A DNA stretch of 64,000 nucleotides from Devosia pacifica (GCF_014652635.1 NZ_BMZE01000004.1:339821-403820); one strand, 5' to 3'; positions 17,163-26,030 are shown, counted from the stretch's first letter. Program-made: numbers and translations. Notes: generated by a model not told the origin, from the sequence alone.

Positions 17163-18140
17163 ATGCTTCACGTCTATGCTTGCCACAATGAAACCCTGCG
17201 CCAGGTTGAGCCGGATCATCAGGAGCCAGCAATAGTCTGGTATGATTTGCTATCCCCAACGCCTGAGGAAGACCGTGCCGTCGAGCAAGCAGCGGGAATA
17301 GCCATTCCTTCGCGCGACGAGATGGAGGAAATTGAACTCTCATCCCGTCTTTATCAGGAGGAGGGGGCTGTGTTCATGACGCTGACCGCGCTGGCGCAAC
17401 TTGATACAGACGAACCCCTCAAGACGCCCGTAACATTCATCCTCACCAGCCGCGCCTTGGTCACTGTGCGCTACGCCGATCCGCGTCCCTTCGAGGCCTA
17501 CTGCCTGCGCGCCGCGCGCGGCAATGCAGGCGCGTGCAATAGCGGCGAAGCGGTGATGATGGGGCTGATAGAGGCGATGAGCGACCGTATCGCCGACGCG
17601 CTGGAGAAAGCCAGCAATGATGTCGACAAGCTTTCGCGCGAGGTCTTCCGCAAGACATCCAATAACGCCCGCCGGAACACCCGCAACCTGCAATCGGTGA
17701 TCGAGCAGATCGGTCGGCGCAGTGAAACGCTGACAATGATCCAGGAGGCGTTGGTCAGCATGGGCAGGCTGGTCGCCTATCACGGCGCCCTCGAACGAGC
17801 GGCCAACGGGTCGAAATCCTCGATCCGGCAGATGGCAAAGCTTATCCAGCGCGACGCCGCCTCGCTCAACGAATATGCCGAATCCCTTAGTGATCGGCTC
17901 ACATTCCTGCTCGATGCCACGCTCGGTCTGATCAATCTTGAACAGAACGGCATCATCAAGATCTTCTCGGTTGCGGCCGTGGTCTTCCTGCCGCCCACGC
18001 TCGTCGCCTCGATATATGGCATGAACTTCGAGCATATGCCTGAACTGGGCTGGCAGTTCGGCTACCCGTGGGCGATCGGCCTGATGGTTCTGTCTGCTGT
18101 CCTGCCTTACCTGTTCTTCAAGCGCAAAGGCTGGCTCTAG
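17163..18140 (+). CDS. corA: CorA-type divalent metal (Mg2+/Co2+) transporter
   Basis: A 325-aa protein with a large N-terminal cytoplasmic domain rich in charged helices, then two C-terminal transmembrane helices. The signature YGMNFEHMPELGW lies in the loop after TM1 (IFSVAAVVFLPPTLVASI), and the protein ends in a basic tail KRKGWL. CorA forms a pentameric magnesium channel in the inner membrane. Whether Mg2+, Co2+ or Zn2+ is the main substrate is not decided by the sequence. Single gene, no evident operon. Confidence 0.92.
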   Translation: MLHVYACHNETLRQVEPDHQEPAIVWYDLLSPTPEEDRAVEQAAGIAIPSRDEMEEIELSSRLYQEEGAVFMTLTALAQLDTDEPLKTPVTFILTSRALVTVRYADPRPFEAYCLRAARGNAGACNSGEAVMMGLIEAMSDRIADALEKASNDVDKLSREVFRKTSNNARRNTRNLQSVIEQIGRRSETLTMIQEALVSMGRLVAYHGALERAANGSKSSIRQMAKLIQRDAASLNEYAESLSDRLTFLLDATLGLINLEQNGIIKIFSVAAVVFLPPTLVASIYGMNFEHMPELGWQFGYPWAIGLMVLSAVLPYLFFKRKGWL

Positions 18141-18226
18141 TCGCGCCAGTAGACCTATTTTTCTGCGCTCCGCCCACTTGAGAATGCGCTATAACTCCGT
18201 AAATTATTCCACCGGAGAGTGAACAT

Positions 18227-18805
18227 TTGGGCATTCTGGTCAGCACGGCATTCATCTCGCTTGACGGCGTCATGGAAGCTCCCGGCGGCGAGCCGGGATA
18301 TCGAAACAGCGGTTGGACCTTCAACGATATCGAGTTCGAAGAAGCAGTCTACGAGATGAAGGGTGAGGAGCAGGCTGCCTCGACCGGTATGATGTTCGGT
18401 CGCGTCAGCTACCAGGCTTTCAGTGCCGTTTGGCCATCGATGACGGACGAGTTCGCACGCTATAATGCGCTGCCGAAGTACATCGTCTCTACGAGCCTCG
18501 CAGAAAAGGACCTCGCCTCGAACTGGGGGCCGACGGAGATCATCCGGTCCTTTGACGACGTTGCGAAGCTCAAGCAGCGGCACGAAGGGATAATCACCAT
18601 TCACGGCAGCGCCGCACTATGTCGCTCCCTCGCTGATGCCGGCTTGATTGACCGTTATCACCTGCTGGTCTTCCCGACACTGCTGGGCGCTGGCAAGCGG
18701 CTGTTCAGCGAGGCCGATAAAGACAAGCAGATGCTGCGCCTGACGGACTCCAAGGCATATTCGAACGGCGTGCAAAAACTGGTCTACGAGGTTCGGCACG
18801 AATAG
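18227..18805 (+). CDS. Dihydrofolate reductase-like (RibD C-terminal domain) family protein
   Basis: A 192-aa protein starting at TTG 18227, placed 7 bases after GGAGAG. It shows the RibD_C/DHFR-like pattern: STAFISLDGVMEAPGGEP at the start, MMFGRVSYQAFSAVWP, a nucleotide-binding region ending IITIHGSAALCRSLADAGLID, then YHLLVFPTLLGAGKRLF. Proteins of this type are NADPH-dependent reductases of unknown physiological substrate, not the folate or riboflavin enzyme itself. Monocistronic. Confidence 0.85.
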   Translation: MGILVSTAFISLDGVMEAPGGEPGYRNSGWTFNDIEFEEAVYEMKGEEQAASTGMMFGRVSYQAFSAVWPSMTDEFARYNALPKYIVSTSLAEKDLASNWGPTEIIRSFDDVAKLKQRHEGIITIHGSAALCRSLADAGLIDRYHLLVFPTLLGAGKRLFSEADKDKQMLRLTDSKAYSNGVQKLVYEVRHE

Positions 18806-18896
18806 GCCCGTCAATCTACCGTCGGCGCTATTGTGCACTGCTCGGTGCTGCGCTGAATTGGTTTCTTCAACGTTGCATGCGCAGGGGCGCGAGCCG

Positions 18897-19298
18897 ATGG
18901 CCCACACGACAAATTACTTCAACACCGTCATTCTGCCGGCTGAGGATTCTGCATCCGTCGCTAAAATTCCTGCAAAGCCGGATTCGGTCGCCGGTCTGCA
19001 ATTCGGCATGCTTGTCGGCAATCCCTACCAGCATACGTCCGATGACGTACTCTCCGCTGTCGCAGCGGTACGCAACGGCATTCCGGAAGCCGAGCGTGAC
19101 GCTTATCGCCAGATTTTCTTCTCAAAGGGGCAGCCATGTTTTCGTGCCTCGCCGCTCACAAAGACGCATGGGTGGGCAGTACATGCCGATGCCCAAGGCC
19201 GTATGGCATTGGTTGATCCCGCAAGCGGAATACTTGAAGACCTCACGAAGGATGCTGGCACCAAGGTGCTTATGGCCATGAGGACAAAAAGAGCATGA
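18897..19298 (+). CDS. DUF6157-like small protein
   Basis: A 133-aa cytosolic protein. The N-terminal HTTNYFNTVILPAEDS and the middle GLQFGMLVGNPYQHTSDDVL match the small conserved family I know as DUF6157 from memory, whose function is unknown. The end is VLMAMRTKRA. ATG 18897 is chosen because the family begins with this HTTNYFNT segment; a GTG at 18831 lies upstream in frame. Confidence 0.75.
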   Translation: MAHTTNYFNTVILPAEDSASVAKIPAKPDSVAGLQFGMLVGNPYQHTSDDVLSAVAAVRNGIPEAERDAYRQIFFSKGQPCFRASPLTKTHGWAVHADAQGRMALVDPASGILEDLTKDAGTKVLMAMRTKRA

Positions 19299-19514
19299 AT
19301 GCCGGATCGCCATGAACGACCCGACTGTTTCCCAAAACATGCCGTACTAGGAAAAACCGGCTAAGGCGGGCGTTAGCGTCCTCATTCGGCCAGTGAATAA
19401 ACAGGCTGAATCGCTCAATCTGCGGCGGCTTTGCCAATGAGATTTCGTACTCGATGCAGCCCCTGCCGAACACCATCAATAGCGCCGCACGTCTGTCGCC
19501 GTTCAGCATTGACG

Positions 19515-19540
19515 AATTCGGGCGGCAGGCCGCCCGAATT
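19515..19540. terminator. Strong hairpin downstream of the repeat-rich exported protein
   Basis: AATTCGGGCGGC and GCCGCCCGAATT form a perfect 12-bp stem separated by two bases, 20 bases past the stop of the leftward gene. No T-run follows on either side, so termination is probable but not certain. The stretch 19299-19514 between the DUF6157-like gene and this hairpin holds no gene I can support. Confidence 0.6.
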
Positions 19541-19560
19541 AGAATTAGCGCAAGCGGAGG

Positions 19561-20718
19561 CTATACCTGGGGTCTGCCATTTCCGTTCCCGCCAGCGTTT
19601 CCCTTATTGCCGCCGTTGCCCTGACCGCCAGCGTTGCCTTGTCCGCCAGCATTACCCTGGTCCCCGCCGGTGCCGTGCGTCCCACCATTGCCTTCGTTTT
19701 CAGTGCCGTCCCCGCCTCCAAGGCCTTTGCCAACGCCGCAATTTCCGTCGCAGGCGGCATTATTGCTAGGAATGTCGTGGCCGTCACCGTTGTCGCCGTT
19801 GCCCTGACCCTCACCGTTACCTTCGTTTCCGGTGCCGTTGCCGCCGCCGGGGCCCTCGCCTTTGCCGCAATTGCCGCCGCAGGCAACATTTTTGCCTTCG
19901 TCGTCTCCGGTATCGCCATCGTCACCGCCGGTGTCTTCGTCGCCGCCGGTATTGCTGTCGCCACCACCGGTGCCTTCGTCACCTCCGGTGTTGCCTTCGT
20001 CACCTCCAGTGCCTTCGTCGCCGCCGGTATTGCCGTCGTCACCACCGGTGCCATTGTCGCCTCCAGTATTGCCGTCATCACCTCCGGTGTTGTCGTTGTC
20101 TCCACCAGTATTGCCATTGCCGTCGCCGTTGTTTCCGCCGGGCGACTGGCCACCACCCGGCACTTGGCCAGGGGCTGGGGGCTGGCCTGGAGTTGGCGCC
20201 GGGACAGCTGGTTGCGCGCTATCGTCCGGGTTCTGCTCCGGCGACGCATTTGAAGGGGGTAACCCGTTCCCAGGTGATGCCGGATTTGGCAGGGGCCGGC
20301 TATTCGCCGCGACAGCCTGACCGGACTGGAATGACGCAGCTACAGGGAAATAGCGCGCTGTACCGCAAAGGGAATCGGCAATTGCATCAAACTTGGCAGC
20401 CAGAGCCCGGTCTTGCGCAGCGTCGGCTGCTGTACGGATACCATCCGCGATGTCGAGACAAACGGGAAGTCGCACGCGCGGAGCCTGCGCGGCCAGCGCA
20501 TTGACCAGATTGTCAAGGTCTCGATCGCGCTGTGGGCCGGGCTGACGCACCCGAGCAAAAAGATCGACGAACAAAACACAACGGCTAGCTGATGGCGACT
20601 GCGGACAATATTCGAGAACTGCGGGCACGGTGCCTTGGAACTCAACAGCAGCGGCTCCGGCAGCGCCGCTGGTCAGCAGTGCGATTGAAGCGAAGGCAAG
20701 TCTCAACAAACGGGACAT
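19561..20718 (-). CDS. Secreted Gly/Asp/Asn-rich repeat protein
   Basis: A 385-aa protein starting at ATG 20718 with GGAGG 6 bases upstream (a GTG at 20730 overlaps that ribosome site). It has a signal peptide (RLLRLAFASIALLTSGAAGAAA), a ~110-residue folded-looking domain with four Cys (EYCPQ, SRCVLF, PVCLDIADG, SLCGTARYF), then a Pro-rich linker. A long low-complexity tail follows, built from GGDxGxTGG units, then two copies of a CxGNCGxGxGxGGG motif, ending in GGQGNAGGQGN repeats. No family recognised. Export is clear. Possible roles (surface adhesin, matrix or cation-binding protein) are guesses. The GC3 pattern confirms coding on this strand. Confidence 0.75.
   Translation of the reverse strand: MSRLLRLAFASIALLTSGAAGAAAVEFQGTVPAVLEYCPQSPSASRCVLFVDLFARVRQPGPQRDRDLDNLVNALAAQAPRVRLPVCLDIADGIRTAADAAQDRALAAKFDAIADSLCGTARYFPVAASFQSGQAVAANSRPLPNPASPGNGLPPSNASPEQNPDDSAQPAVPAPTPGQPPAPGQVPGGGQSPGGNNGDGNGNTGGDNDNTGGDDGNTGGDNGTGGDDGNTGGDEGTGGDEGNTGGDEGTGGGDSNTGGDEDTGGDDGDTGDDEGKNVACGGNCGKGEGPGGGNGTGNEGNGEGQGNGDNGDGHDIPSNNAACDGNCGVGKGLGGGDGTENEGNGGTHGTGGDQGNAGGQGNAGGQGNGGNKGNAGGNGNGRPQV
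19894..20112 (-). repeat. Tandem GGD-x-GNTGG coding repeats
   Basis: Within the secreted protein, about 73 residues are made of 6- to 9-residue units such as GGDDGNTGGDNGT and GGDEGNTGGDEGT. The underlying DNA is a matching short tandem repeat, so it is prone to slippage and copy-number change. Confidence 0.8.
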
Positions 20719-21059
20719 CCTGTCCTCCACGAGAGTGAAGGCGCCTATTTACGCTTTGTTAATTAAGTCTCATAGCGGGATCTTCGGACTTTTTATTGTT
20801 TGATTAACCAGAGAAATCAATAATTTAGAGGAGATCCCCAGCAGTAAAATGCAGAATATAGCGAGAGCGTATAGTAACTTCCAACTGTTTGCGACGTACT
20901 GCACATATCTACTGCAATATATTCGACCGACAGCTCGTAGCTGCTAAAGCGGTCAGCGGCACTTTTCGTCCGAAGCATCTGTCGAACAGTCGGATCAACG
21001 ACGAGGATGTTGGTAGAGGGGAGCAGTTCACCGCTTTTGAACTTGACCAGGGGCTGCGA
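20719..21059. other. Intergenic region without supported gene
   Basis: AT-richer stretch between the leftward repeat protein and the leftward glutaredoxin-MauE gene. It should hold the promoter of the repeat protein (reading left from about 20760-20830). Open frames here have no coding character or ribosome site that I trust. Confidence 0.5.
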
Positions 21060-21083
21060 GGGACTGGGCGGGACACCAGTCCC
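21060..21083. terminator. Hairpin after the glutaredoxin-MauE gene
   Basis: GGGACTGG and CCAGTCCC pair over an 8-base loop, 6 bases beyond the stop of the leftward gene. No T-run, so termination strength is uncertain. Confidence 0.5.
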
Positions 21084-21088
21084 GCACG

Positions 21089-21850
21089 CTAACCAATCAA
21101 CAGGATTCTGATCGGCATCCATATGGCCATAGCGACCATCATCAGGTTTTCGGTCAGCGACACAAATCCAAGGGGCACTTTGCTCGAGCCGCCGACGCAG
21201 GCGCATTTCAATTCGCGCTTATCGATATAAACCGCCTTGAACACTGAGACCGCGCCGACGGTGCCGATGAACAGGGCGATCGGTGCCGCAATCCAGATCA
21301 GAGCGCCGGCGATCATCAGGATGCCTGCCAGAGCTTCACCGAATGGGTAGATGTACCCGTATTTGACCCAGCGCCGCGCCAGCAGGTCGTAGTTCAGGAA
21401 CATTGTCGAAAAACTCTCGACGTCCTGAAGCTTCTGGACCGCCAGGAGGCACATGCTGATGGCGATGAACCACTCGAAGGCCCGTATCGTGAAGACCGTG
21501 CCAAAAGCTGCCCAGCTGACCGCCAAAGCCATGAAGAAGGCCGTCGAGAAGATCGCGATGACGGGCTTGTAGCTGGTCTCGTCGGCGCTCTTGACCTCTT
21601 GCCCGAAATATTCGCGCAGATCGTCGTGTCCGCCGATCCGCTTCCCCTCGATAAAGGTCTGCGGCGTGGTGTCGACGTTATGCTCCTTCTTGAACGCATC
21701 GGTCTCTTGCCGCGTCTTCAAATGATGATCATCGACAGTAAAGCCGTGGCTTTCCAGAAGGTCTTTCGATTTCAGGCCGAATGGACAAATGTGCTCTGGC
21801 ATGACCATTCGATAAAGAGTGGCGGTCTTGCCGGTGTCGCTCTGCGTCAT
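21089..21850 (-). CDS. Glutaredoxin-MauE/DoxX membrane fusion protein
   Basis: A 253-aa protein. Residues ~1-90 are glutaredoxin-like (ATLYRMVMPEHICPFGLKSKDLLESHGF... TTPQTFIEGKRIGGHDDLREYF) with a single-Cys CPFG site instead of CPxC. Residues ~95-253 have four transmembrane segments of the MauE/DoxX type with the family's C-terminal LKCACVGGSS motif. MauE-like proteins help disulfide formation or thiol redox chemistry across the membrane. Fusion to glutaredoxin suggests shuttling of reducing equivalents. A DUF305 protein lies 18 bases upstream on the same strand, a pairing usually found in metal-handling contexts. Confidence 0.84.
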   Translation of the reverse strand: MTQSDTGKTATLYRMVMPEHICPFGLKSKDLLESHGFTVDDHHLKTRQETDAFKKEHNVDTTPQTFIEGKRIGGHDDLREYFGQEVKSADETSYKPVIAIFSTAFFMALAVSWAAFGTVFTIRAFEWFIAISMCLLAVQKLQDVESFSTMFLNYDLLARRWVKYGYIYPFGEALAGILMIAGALIWIAAPIALFIGTVGAVSVFKAVYIDKRELKCACVGGSSKVPLGFVSLTENLMMVAMAIWMPIRILLIG

Positions 21851-21868
21851 GGCTCTCTCCTTTCAATG

Positions 21869-22729
21869 TCAGGCGTCGCAGCGATAAAAGCCGCGATAAC
21901 CGACCCGCAGACCCTCTTCGAGTTCGAAAACCAATTCGGCGTCCTGGCGCCAGTCGGCATCCTCCTGCAGTTCCCTCACTGCCACGGTCGCCCCTGGCGC
22001 GGTGAACGAGGCGGCTTCGTCGGTCGCGGTGGCATCGGCCTGCAGTTCGACCAGCACGCCATTCAACTTCATCGCGGCGATACCGGTATCCGGGTTGATC
22101 CAGAATATCGGGTCGGTCTCCGGGCTGCGATTGAACCGGCAGGCGGCGGGTGCGCTCAGCACCTCTTGCGCCTCGCTTTCAGTCATCGGGGCAGGATCAA
22201 GCGTCGACACCAGTGTGTTGGCCAACGCGTCACTGATGGTGCCGACCTCCGGCTCCGGGTCCTCATAGACACTGTTCACCACATTGCCCTCGGAGACTTC
22301 TGCGATGAGGTAGCGCATTTCCGCAATTTCGCGGCGCTGCGCAGCGATGATTTCATCGGCCAGCTTGCGCACGCGAGGATCCTCGATCTGTGCGCGCTCC
22401 GACGTCATGATGGCGATGGAGTGGTGCGGGATCATGGCGCGCATATAGCTCGGTCCAGATACCGTCACCTGGCTGCGCACCAGCCACAGCGATAGGCCGA
22501 ACACAGCTATCGCCCCAAGGAAAATGGCGATGTTCAGCCGAGTGCTCTTGTACATGCCAAGCATGAACGCCAGCATGATAGCCGCCATCGTGGCGCCCAT
22601 CAGGATCGCCATGTAGGTGCGCGTCTCGCTAAAGAAGACGTGCTCCCACGCGTAAGTGTTCAGATACATCAGGATGAACATCACCACTGTCGAGGTGAGG
22701 ATCATCAGGCCGAACCGGATGTAGGACAT
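21869..22729 (-). CDS. DUF305 family membrane protein
   Basis: A 286-aa protein with three N-terminal transmembrane segments (FGLMILTSTVVMFILMYL; AILMGATMAAIMLAFMLGM; IAIFLGAIAVFGLSLWLV). A ferritin-like four-helix DUF305 domain follows, with its metal-ligand motif MIPHHSIAIMTSERA and DEIIAAQRREIAEM. The remaining ~120 residues form a periplasmic-looking extension ending in GFYRCDA. I chose ATG 22729, preceded by AAGGA; ATG 22732 is adjacent. DUF305 proteins are common near copper and silver resistance genes, but no efflux pump is nearby. It is probably cotranscribed with the glutaredoxin-MauE gene. Confidence 0.85.
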   Translation of the reverse strand: MSYIRFGLMILTSTVVMFILMYLNTYAWEHVFFSETRTYMAILMGATMAAIMLAFMLGMYKSTRLNIAIFLGAIAVFGLSLWLVRSQVTVSGPSYMRAMIPHHSIAIMTSERAQIEDPRVRKLADEIIAAQRREIAEMRYLIAEVSEGNVVNSVYEDPEPEVGTISDALANTLVSTLDPAPMTESEAQEVLSAPAACRFNRSPETDPIFWINPDTGIAAMKLNGVLVELQADATATDEAASFTAPGATVAVRELQEDADWRQDAELVFELEEGLRVGYRGFYRCDA

Positions 22730-23013
22730 CATGCCTTCCTTCTGGATCAGGATCTGGAGTGCACTGCACGAACCCGCACATGCTGGATGGGTTTCAGACC
22801 ACGCGAGTTCGCCTAAGTGGATCAACCATCTCGCGTCTCGGGCTCCTTCCGCACTCCGCAAACATATTGCCGCGTTTGTGCGGCTTCCAACCGGGGGAAG
22901 GTCAACCCCGGAAAAAGCGCCTCCGGCCGTAGTGGACCGTTGATGGGATAGGGGACGTCTAAGCTATCAGGAAGAAAGGAAACCGGAGCGAGACGTCGAT
23001 CGTCTGAGGCCCG
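22730..23013. other. Intergenic region before tRNA-Pro
   Basis: About 280 bases between the leftward DUF305 gene and the leftward tRNA terminator. It should contain the promoter of the DUF305/glutaredoxin-MauE pair. No supported gene. Confidence 0.5.
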
Positions 23014-23049
23014 TAAAACAAAGGGGCCCGGCGATGAGCCGAACCCCTT
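23014..23049 (-). terminator. Rho-independent terminator of tRNA-Pro
   Basis: On the minus strand AAGGGGTTCGGC and GCCGGGCCCCTT pair around a short loop and are followed by TGTTTT, just 3' of the tRNA. Confidence 0.88.
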
Positions 23050-23057
23050 GAAATTCA

Positions 23058-23134
23058 TGGTCGGAGCGACAGGATTTGAACCTGCGACCCTTTGTCCCCC
23101 AGACAAATGCGCTACCAGGCTGCGCTACGCCCCG
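23058..23134 (-). tRNA. tRNA-Pro (anticodon GGG)
   Basis: The minus strand folds into a 77-base cloverleaf. The acceptor CGGGGCG pairs with the 3' CGCTCCG (one non-Watson-Crick pair). The D arm contains AGCCTGGTAGCG, the anticodon stem TTTGT/ACAAA holds the loop CTGGGGG (anticodon GGG, reading CCC/CCU), and the T arm contains GGTTCGAATCC. The CCA end is encoded. Confidence 0.97.
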
Positions 23135-23194
23135 ACTGCGCGGAGACATAAGGAAACACGCCGGATCACGCAAGGGGGTTTGCGGCCTTTACGG

Positions 23195-23686
23195 TCAGTC
23201 CTCCGAACCCTCGTCACCCTTTTGTTCAGGCTGGTCCTCGGGGTAGACGATGCGGCTTGAAAGCCACTGGTAGGCGCCAAGCGCCACAAGCGCGAACATC
23301 GAGGACGCGAAAAGTGCCGCGGGATATATGGCGTATTCCAGACCTTCCCGGCTCGTCTTGAACACCATCACCAGTGCCTCGAGGCTCGCCGCGATAACAA
23401 TGATGGTGATGAATTTGGTGATCGAGCGCCGCGACTCGCGCGACGAGCGCAGTTCGCGTTTACGCAGGATTTCTTCTTCGGCGATGAACTTCGATGTCTC
23501 GACGACTGCAAAGCCGATGATCACGATACCGATGCTGTCGAGCGCAGAGTCGACAGGATCTCCCTGCAGAATGCCCTGCAGCGCCTGCCATGCGGCTGTC
23601 ACCAGAAGTGCTACGGCCAGCACCATGAGCATGAGCGTCGCGACGACGAAATAGATATGGGCGACGTTGGAATAGAGCTTTCGCAA
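23195..23686 (-). CDS. Four-helix integral membrane protein of unknown function
   Basis: A 163-aa protein with four hydrophobic segments: [55 protein letters not shown] and [21 protein letters not shown] basic cytoplasmic loop ([15 protein letters not shown]) lies between the second and third, and an acidic tail ends the protein. Size and topology resemble PsiE-like proteins, but this is only a loose similarity. It is divergent from the phosphotransferase gene. Function not assigned. Confidence 0.75.
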   Translation of the reverse strand: MRKLYSNVAHIYFVVATLMLMVLAVALLVTAAWQALQGILQGDPVDSALDSIGIVIIGFAVVETSKFIAEEEILRKRELRSSRESRRSITKFITIIVIAASLEALVMVFKTSREGLEYAIYPAALFASSMFALVALGAYQWLSSRIVYPEDQPEQKGDEGSED

Positions 23687-23781
23687 TAGAGATCCTTCGC
23701 GTTGTTACACACAACTGGCACGCCGTGCTGCCGTTCCAGTTCTCGACTCCGCCGGCCGATCCGTGGCATCGAAACGGTGCC

Positions 23782-24756
23782 ATGAGAGCCATCGATACCA
23801 TAGCACTTCACGCGGAAACCTGCCGAGCCTGGGAGCTGCCCGGCACCGGCGAGTGCTGGCTGATAAACTACTCAGAGAATCGTACCTTCGGCATTACGTC
23901 CGATGCCGGCCAATACGTTCTGCGGGTGCATCGTCCGGGCTATCAATCCCTCGACAACATCAACAGTGAGTTGGCCTGGCTTGAAGCCTTGGGCCGGGAC
24001 ACCGAGCTGAGGGTGCCGGTGCCCATAGCCGGCCTTGATGGCGCGTACATCCAGCACCTTCCATTCGGTTCGGGTACCGCCGCCTGCGTTCTGTTCCGGC
24101 ACATTCCGGGGCACGAGCCGCAACTGGATACCGGGCTTGTCCCACACTTCCGCACGCTTGGGCGGTATGCCGCGACCCTTCATCGCCATGCCGCGACGTG
24201 GGAGAAGCCCGCATCCTTCCAGCGCCATGAATGGTCCGCGGAACAGATATTGGATCCGGACGGATTGTGGGGCGACTGGCGTCGCTCGCCAGATGTCGAC
24301 AATACTATCCGGCCAGTCCTCGACCGTGTCGATGCGCAACTGCGCTCAGATATCGCCGCATATGGCAAGGGTCCGGAACAGTTCGGGCTGATTCACGCCG
24401 ATATGCGCTTGGGCAATCTCCTGATCGATGGCGACGATCTGGCACTGATCGATTTCGATGACAGCGGCTTTTGCTGGTTCGCCTACGATTTTGCCGCCGC
24501 AGTATCTTTCCATGAGGATTCAGCGCTCCTGCCGGAATTGCGCGAGGCATGGTTCGAGGGCTATCTACCGGTCAGGACGCTGCAGCCCGAGGACATTGCC
24601 GCCATGGACTGTATGCTCATCCTGCGTCGCATGGCGCTGTTGGCCTGGATCGGCTCGCATGCCGAAACAGAGCTCGCGCAAAAACACCGACCCGGCTTCG
24701 CCGAGGGAACAGCGATGCTTGCGGAGAACTATCTGGCGAACCGGCGACCCCTCTAG
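23782..24756 (+). CDS. APH-family phosphotransferase (homoserine/choline kinase-like)
   Basis: A protein of about 324 aa with the aminoglycoside phosphotransferase/kinase fold. The N-terminal lobe contains CWLINYSENRTF and YVLRVHRPGY with the ATP-binding Lys position replaced by Arg. The catalytic loop is GLIHADMRLGNLLI (Brenner-type HxD...N), and the Mg-binding ALIDFDDSGFCWFAYDFA follows. Such proteins phosphorylate small hydroxylated metabolites; antibiotic resistance should not be assumed. I chose ATG 23782; GTG 23725 is possible. The stop lies in a CTAG shared with the convergent polymerase gene. Confidence 0.82.
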   Translation: MRAIDTIALHAETCRAWELPGTGECWLINYSENRTFGITSDAGQYVLRVHRPGYQSLDNINSELAWLEALGRDTELRVPVPIAGLDGAYIQHLPFGSGTAACVLFRHIPGHEPQLDTGLVPHFRTLGRYAATLHRHAATWEKPASFQRHEWSAEQILDPDGLWGDWRRSPDVDNTIRPVLDRVDAQLRSDIAAYGKGPEQFGLIHADMRLGNLLIDGDDLALIDFDDSGFCWFAYDFAAAVSFHEDSALLPELREAWFEGYLPVRTLQPEDIAAMDCMLILRRMALLAWIGSHAETELAQKHRPGFAEGTAMLAENYLANRRPL

Positions 24757-26030
24757 AGCACTGCTGAGGCGCGATCCTCAAGCCGCCGCGGGCCACTGCG
24801 CATCGCAAGGCCGACACCCCAGATCATGCCCACGAGAAAAAAGTAGTGCCGCCAGTGGTCGGTATCGATGATCACGGCCTCAAGGATCAGCACCGCGTAG
24901 GTGCTGATGAGAGGGATCATCAGCGGGCGCAAGGGCGAGCCGGATAGTAGCGAACTGAAGCCGATCCACAAGGTCGTGCCAATCAGCAGGTAGTAGAGGG
25001 CGCCGCCGCCCCAGCCATAGACGTGCAGCACATTGACGTAGGTGTTGTGCGGTTCCTCCACAATTACGCCGGAGCTGAACTCGCCTGGACCGATCCCAAG
25101 CGGGTTTCTGAGCGCCAGATCGAACGCGTATGCCTGCCGCCCGAAGCGGCCAGTCGCACCGGTATCGTAGTTCTGCGACTCGGTGCGCGTCTCGAACAGT
25201 TCGCCAACCTGAGGAATACTCAAAAGTCCCGCCAGCAAGACCACAAGGCCCACCGTGCCCGCAATGCTCAGCATCATGATCCGGACCTTGTCGCGCGCAT
25301 TGGCCTCGAGCACGAAGCACAGCACCAGCACCATCAATGAAGACACGGCAAGGTGCCCCCAGGCTGCCCGTGAAAAACTGACGAACACGCCGACCAGTAG
25401 CAGGCTGTAGCCGGCAGCCGCGAAAATGGATTTCCAGCCAGTGCGCAGCAGCACGCGCTGCAACAGGAACATTGCCGGCAGTATCAGGAACGGCCCGTAA
25501 ACATTCGGATCCTTGAACATCGCCTTGGCACGGCCATAGCGCATGAATTGCTCCGCCGCTGGCAGAAAGCCGAGATAAGCGGTGATGCCAATGATGGCGG
25601 AAAGCAGTGCTGCGATCAGGTAGGCCCGCATGACAAGCCGCGTCCGCTGGATAGGCGCGTCCGCCACGAAATTGGCAAGGAAGTAGGAGGTGAGCAGAAG
25701 AAAGAAGGTGACGATCACGAAAATCAGCGACTCGTCGAGCGGCGTATGCCGGACCTGCAAAGCCGCAATCAGCGCAAAGGGGATGAAGGCGACAACCATC
25801 GCGAGAAGGCCGAGCGTGCCGCGGTAAAGACCAAAGCCGCCCACCGTGGCGACGGCAAGGACCAGAAGAAATGCAATCTCATAGGGCGAGGGTTCGATGA
25901 AAACGAACCCGCCGCAGGCGATCCACAACGCAACTGTCCAGTTCAGCAAACGCTGCGCACGCTCGCGCACCACGGCATGGCCGAGCGCGCCTTGCGGCCG
26001 TGCGGAACTTGCTGAACCGGCGAGACTCAA
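24753..26030 (-). CDS. O-antigen ligase/Wzy-type polysaccharide polymerase
   Basis: A 425-aa protein with about 11 hydrophobic segments and a large periplasmic loop near the C-terminus (residues ~270-345) holding RNPLGIGPGEFSSG and EEPHNTYVNVLHVYGWGG, the H-containing Wzy_C/O-antigen ligase signature. It would polymerise lipid-linked exopolysaccharide repeats at the periplasmic face. The TTG start overlaps the TGA of the upstream glycosyl-phosphate transferase (TTGA), indicating coupling within the exopolysaccharide operon. Confidence 0.88.
   Translation of the reverse strand: MSLAGSASSARPQGALGHAVVRERAQRLLNWTVALWIACGGFVFIEPSPYEIAFLLVLAVATVGGFGLYRGTLGLLAMVVAFIPFALIAALQVRHTPLDESLIFVIVTFFLLLTSYFLANFVADAPIQRTRLVMRAYLIAALLSAIIGITAYLGFLPAAEQFMRYGRAKAMFKDPNVYGPFLILPAMFLLQRVLLRTGWKSIFAAAGYSLLLVGVFVSFSRAAWGHLAVSSLMVLVLCFVLEANARDKVRIMMLSIAGTVGLVVLLAGLLSIPQVGELFETRTESQNYDTGATGRFGRQAYAFDLALRNPLGIGPGEFSSGVIVEEPHNTYVNVLHVYGWGGGALYYLLIGTTLWIGFSSLLSGSPLRPLMIPLISTYAVLILEAVIIDTDHWRHYFFLVGMIWGVGLAMRSGPRRLEDRASAVL

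Noticed and set aside
19270..19509. 79-codon leftward frame after the DUF6157-like gene
   Set aside because: No ribosome binding site or recognised family. It might be a remnant, but evidence is too thin to call.
19639..20253. Val/Ala-rich 204-codon frame opposite the repeat protein
   Set aside because: Generated by the GGD/NTG codon repeats read in antisense. The minus-strand frame has signal peptide and ribosome site.
20817..21206. 129-codon leftward frame overlapping the glutaredoxin-MauE 3' end
   Set aside because: No ribosome site, odd composition, overlaps a well-supported gene, and its tail lies in AT-rich intergenic DNA.
23763..24461. Several overlapping short frames around the phosphotransferase N-terminus
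   Set aside because: All are alternative-frame shadows. Only the frame with HADMRLGN and DFDD motifs is coding.
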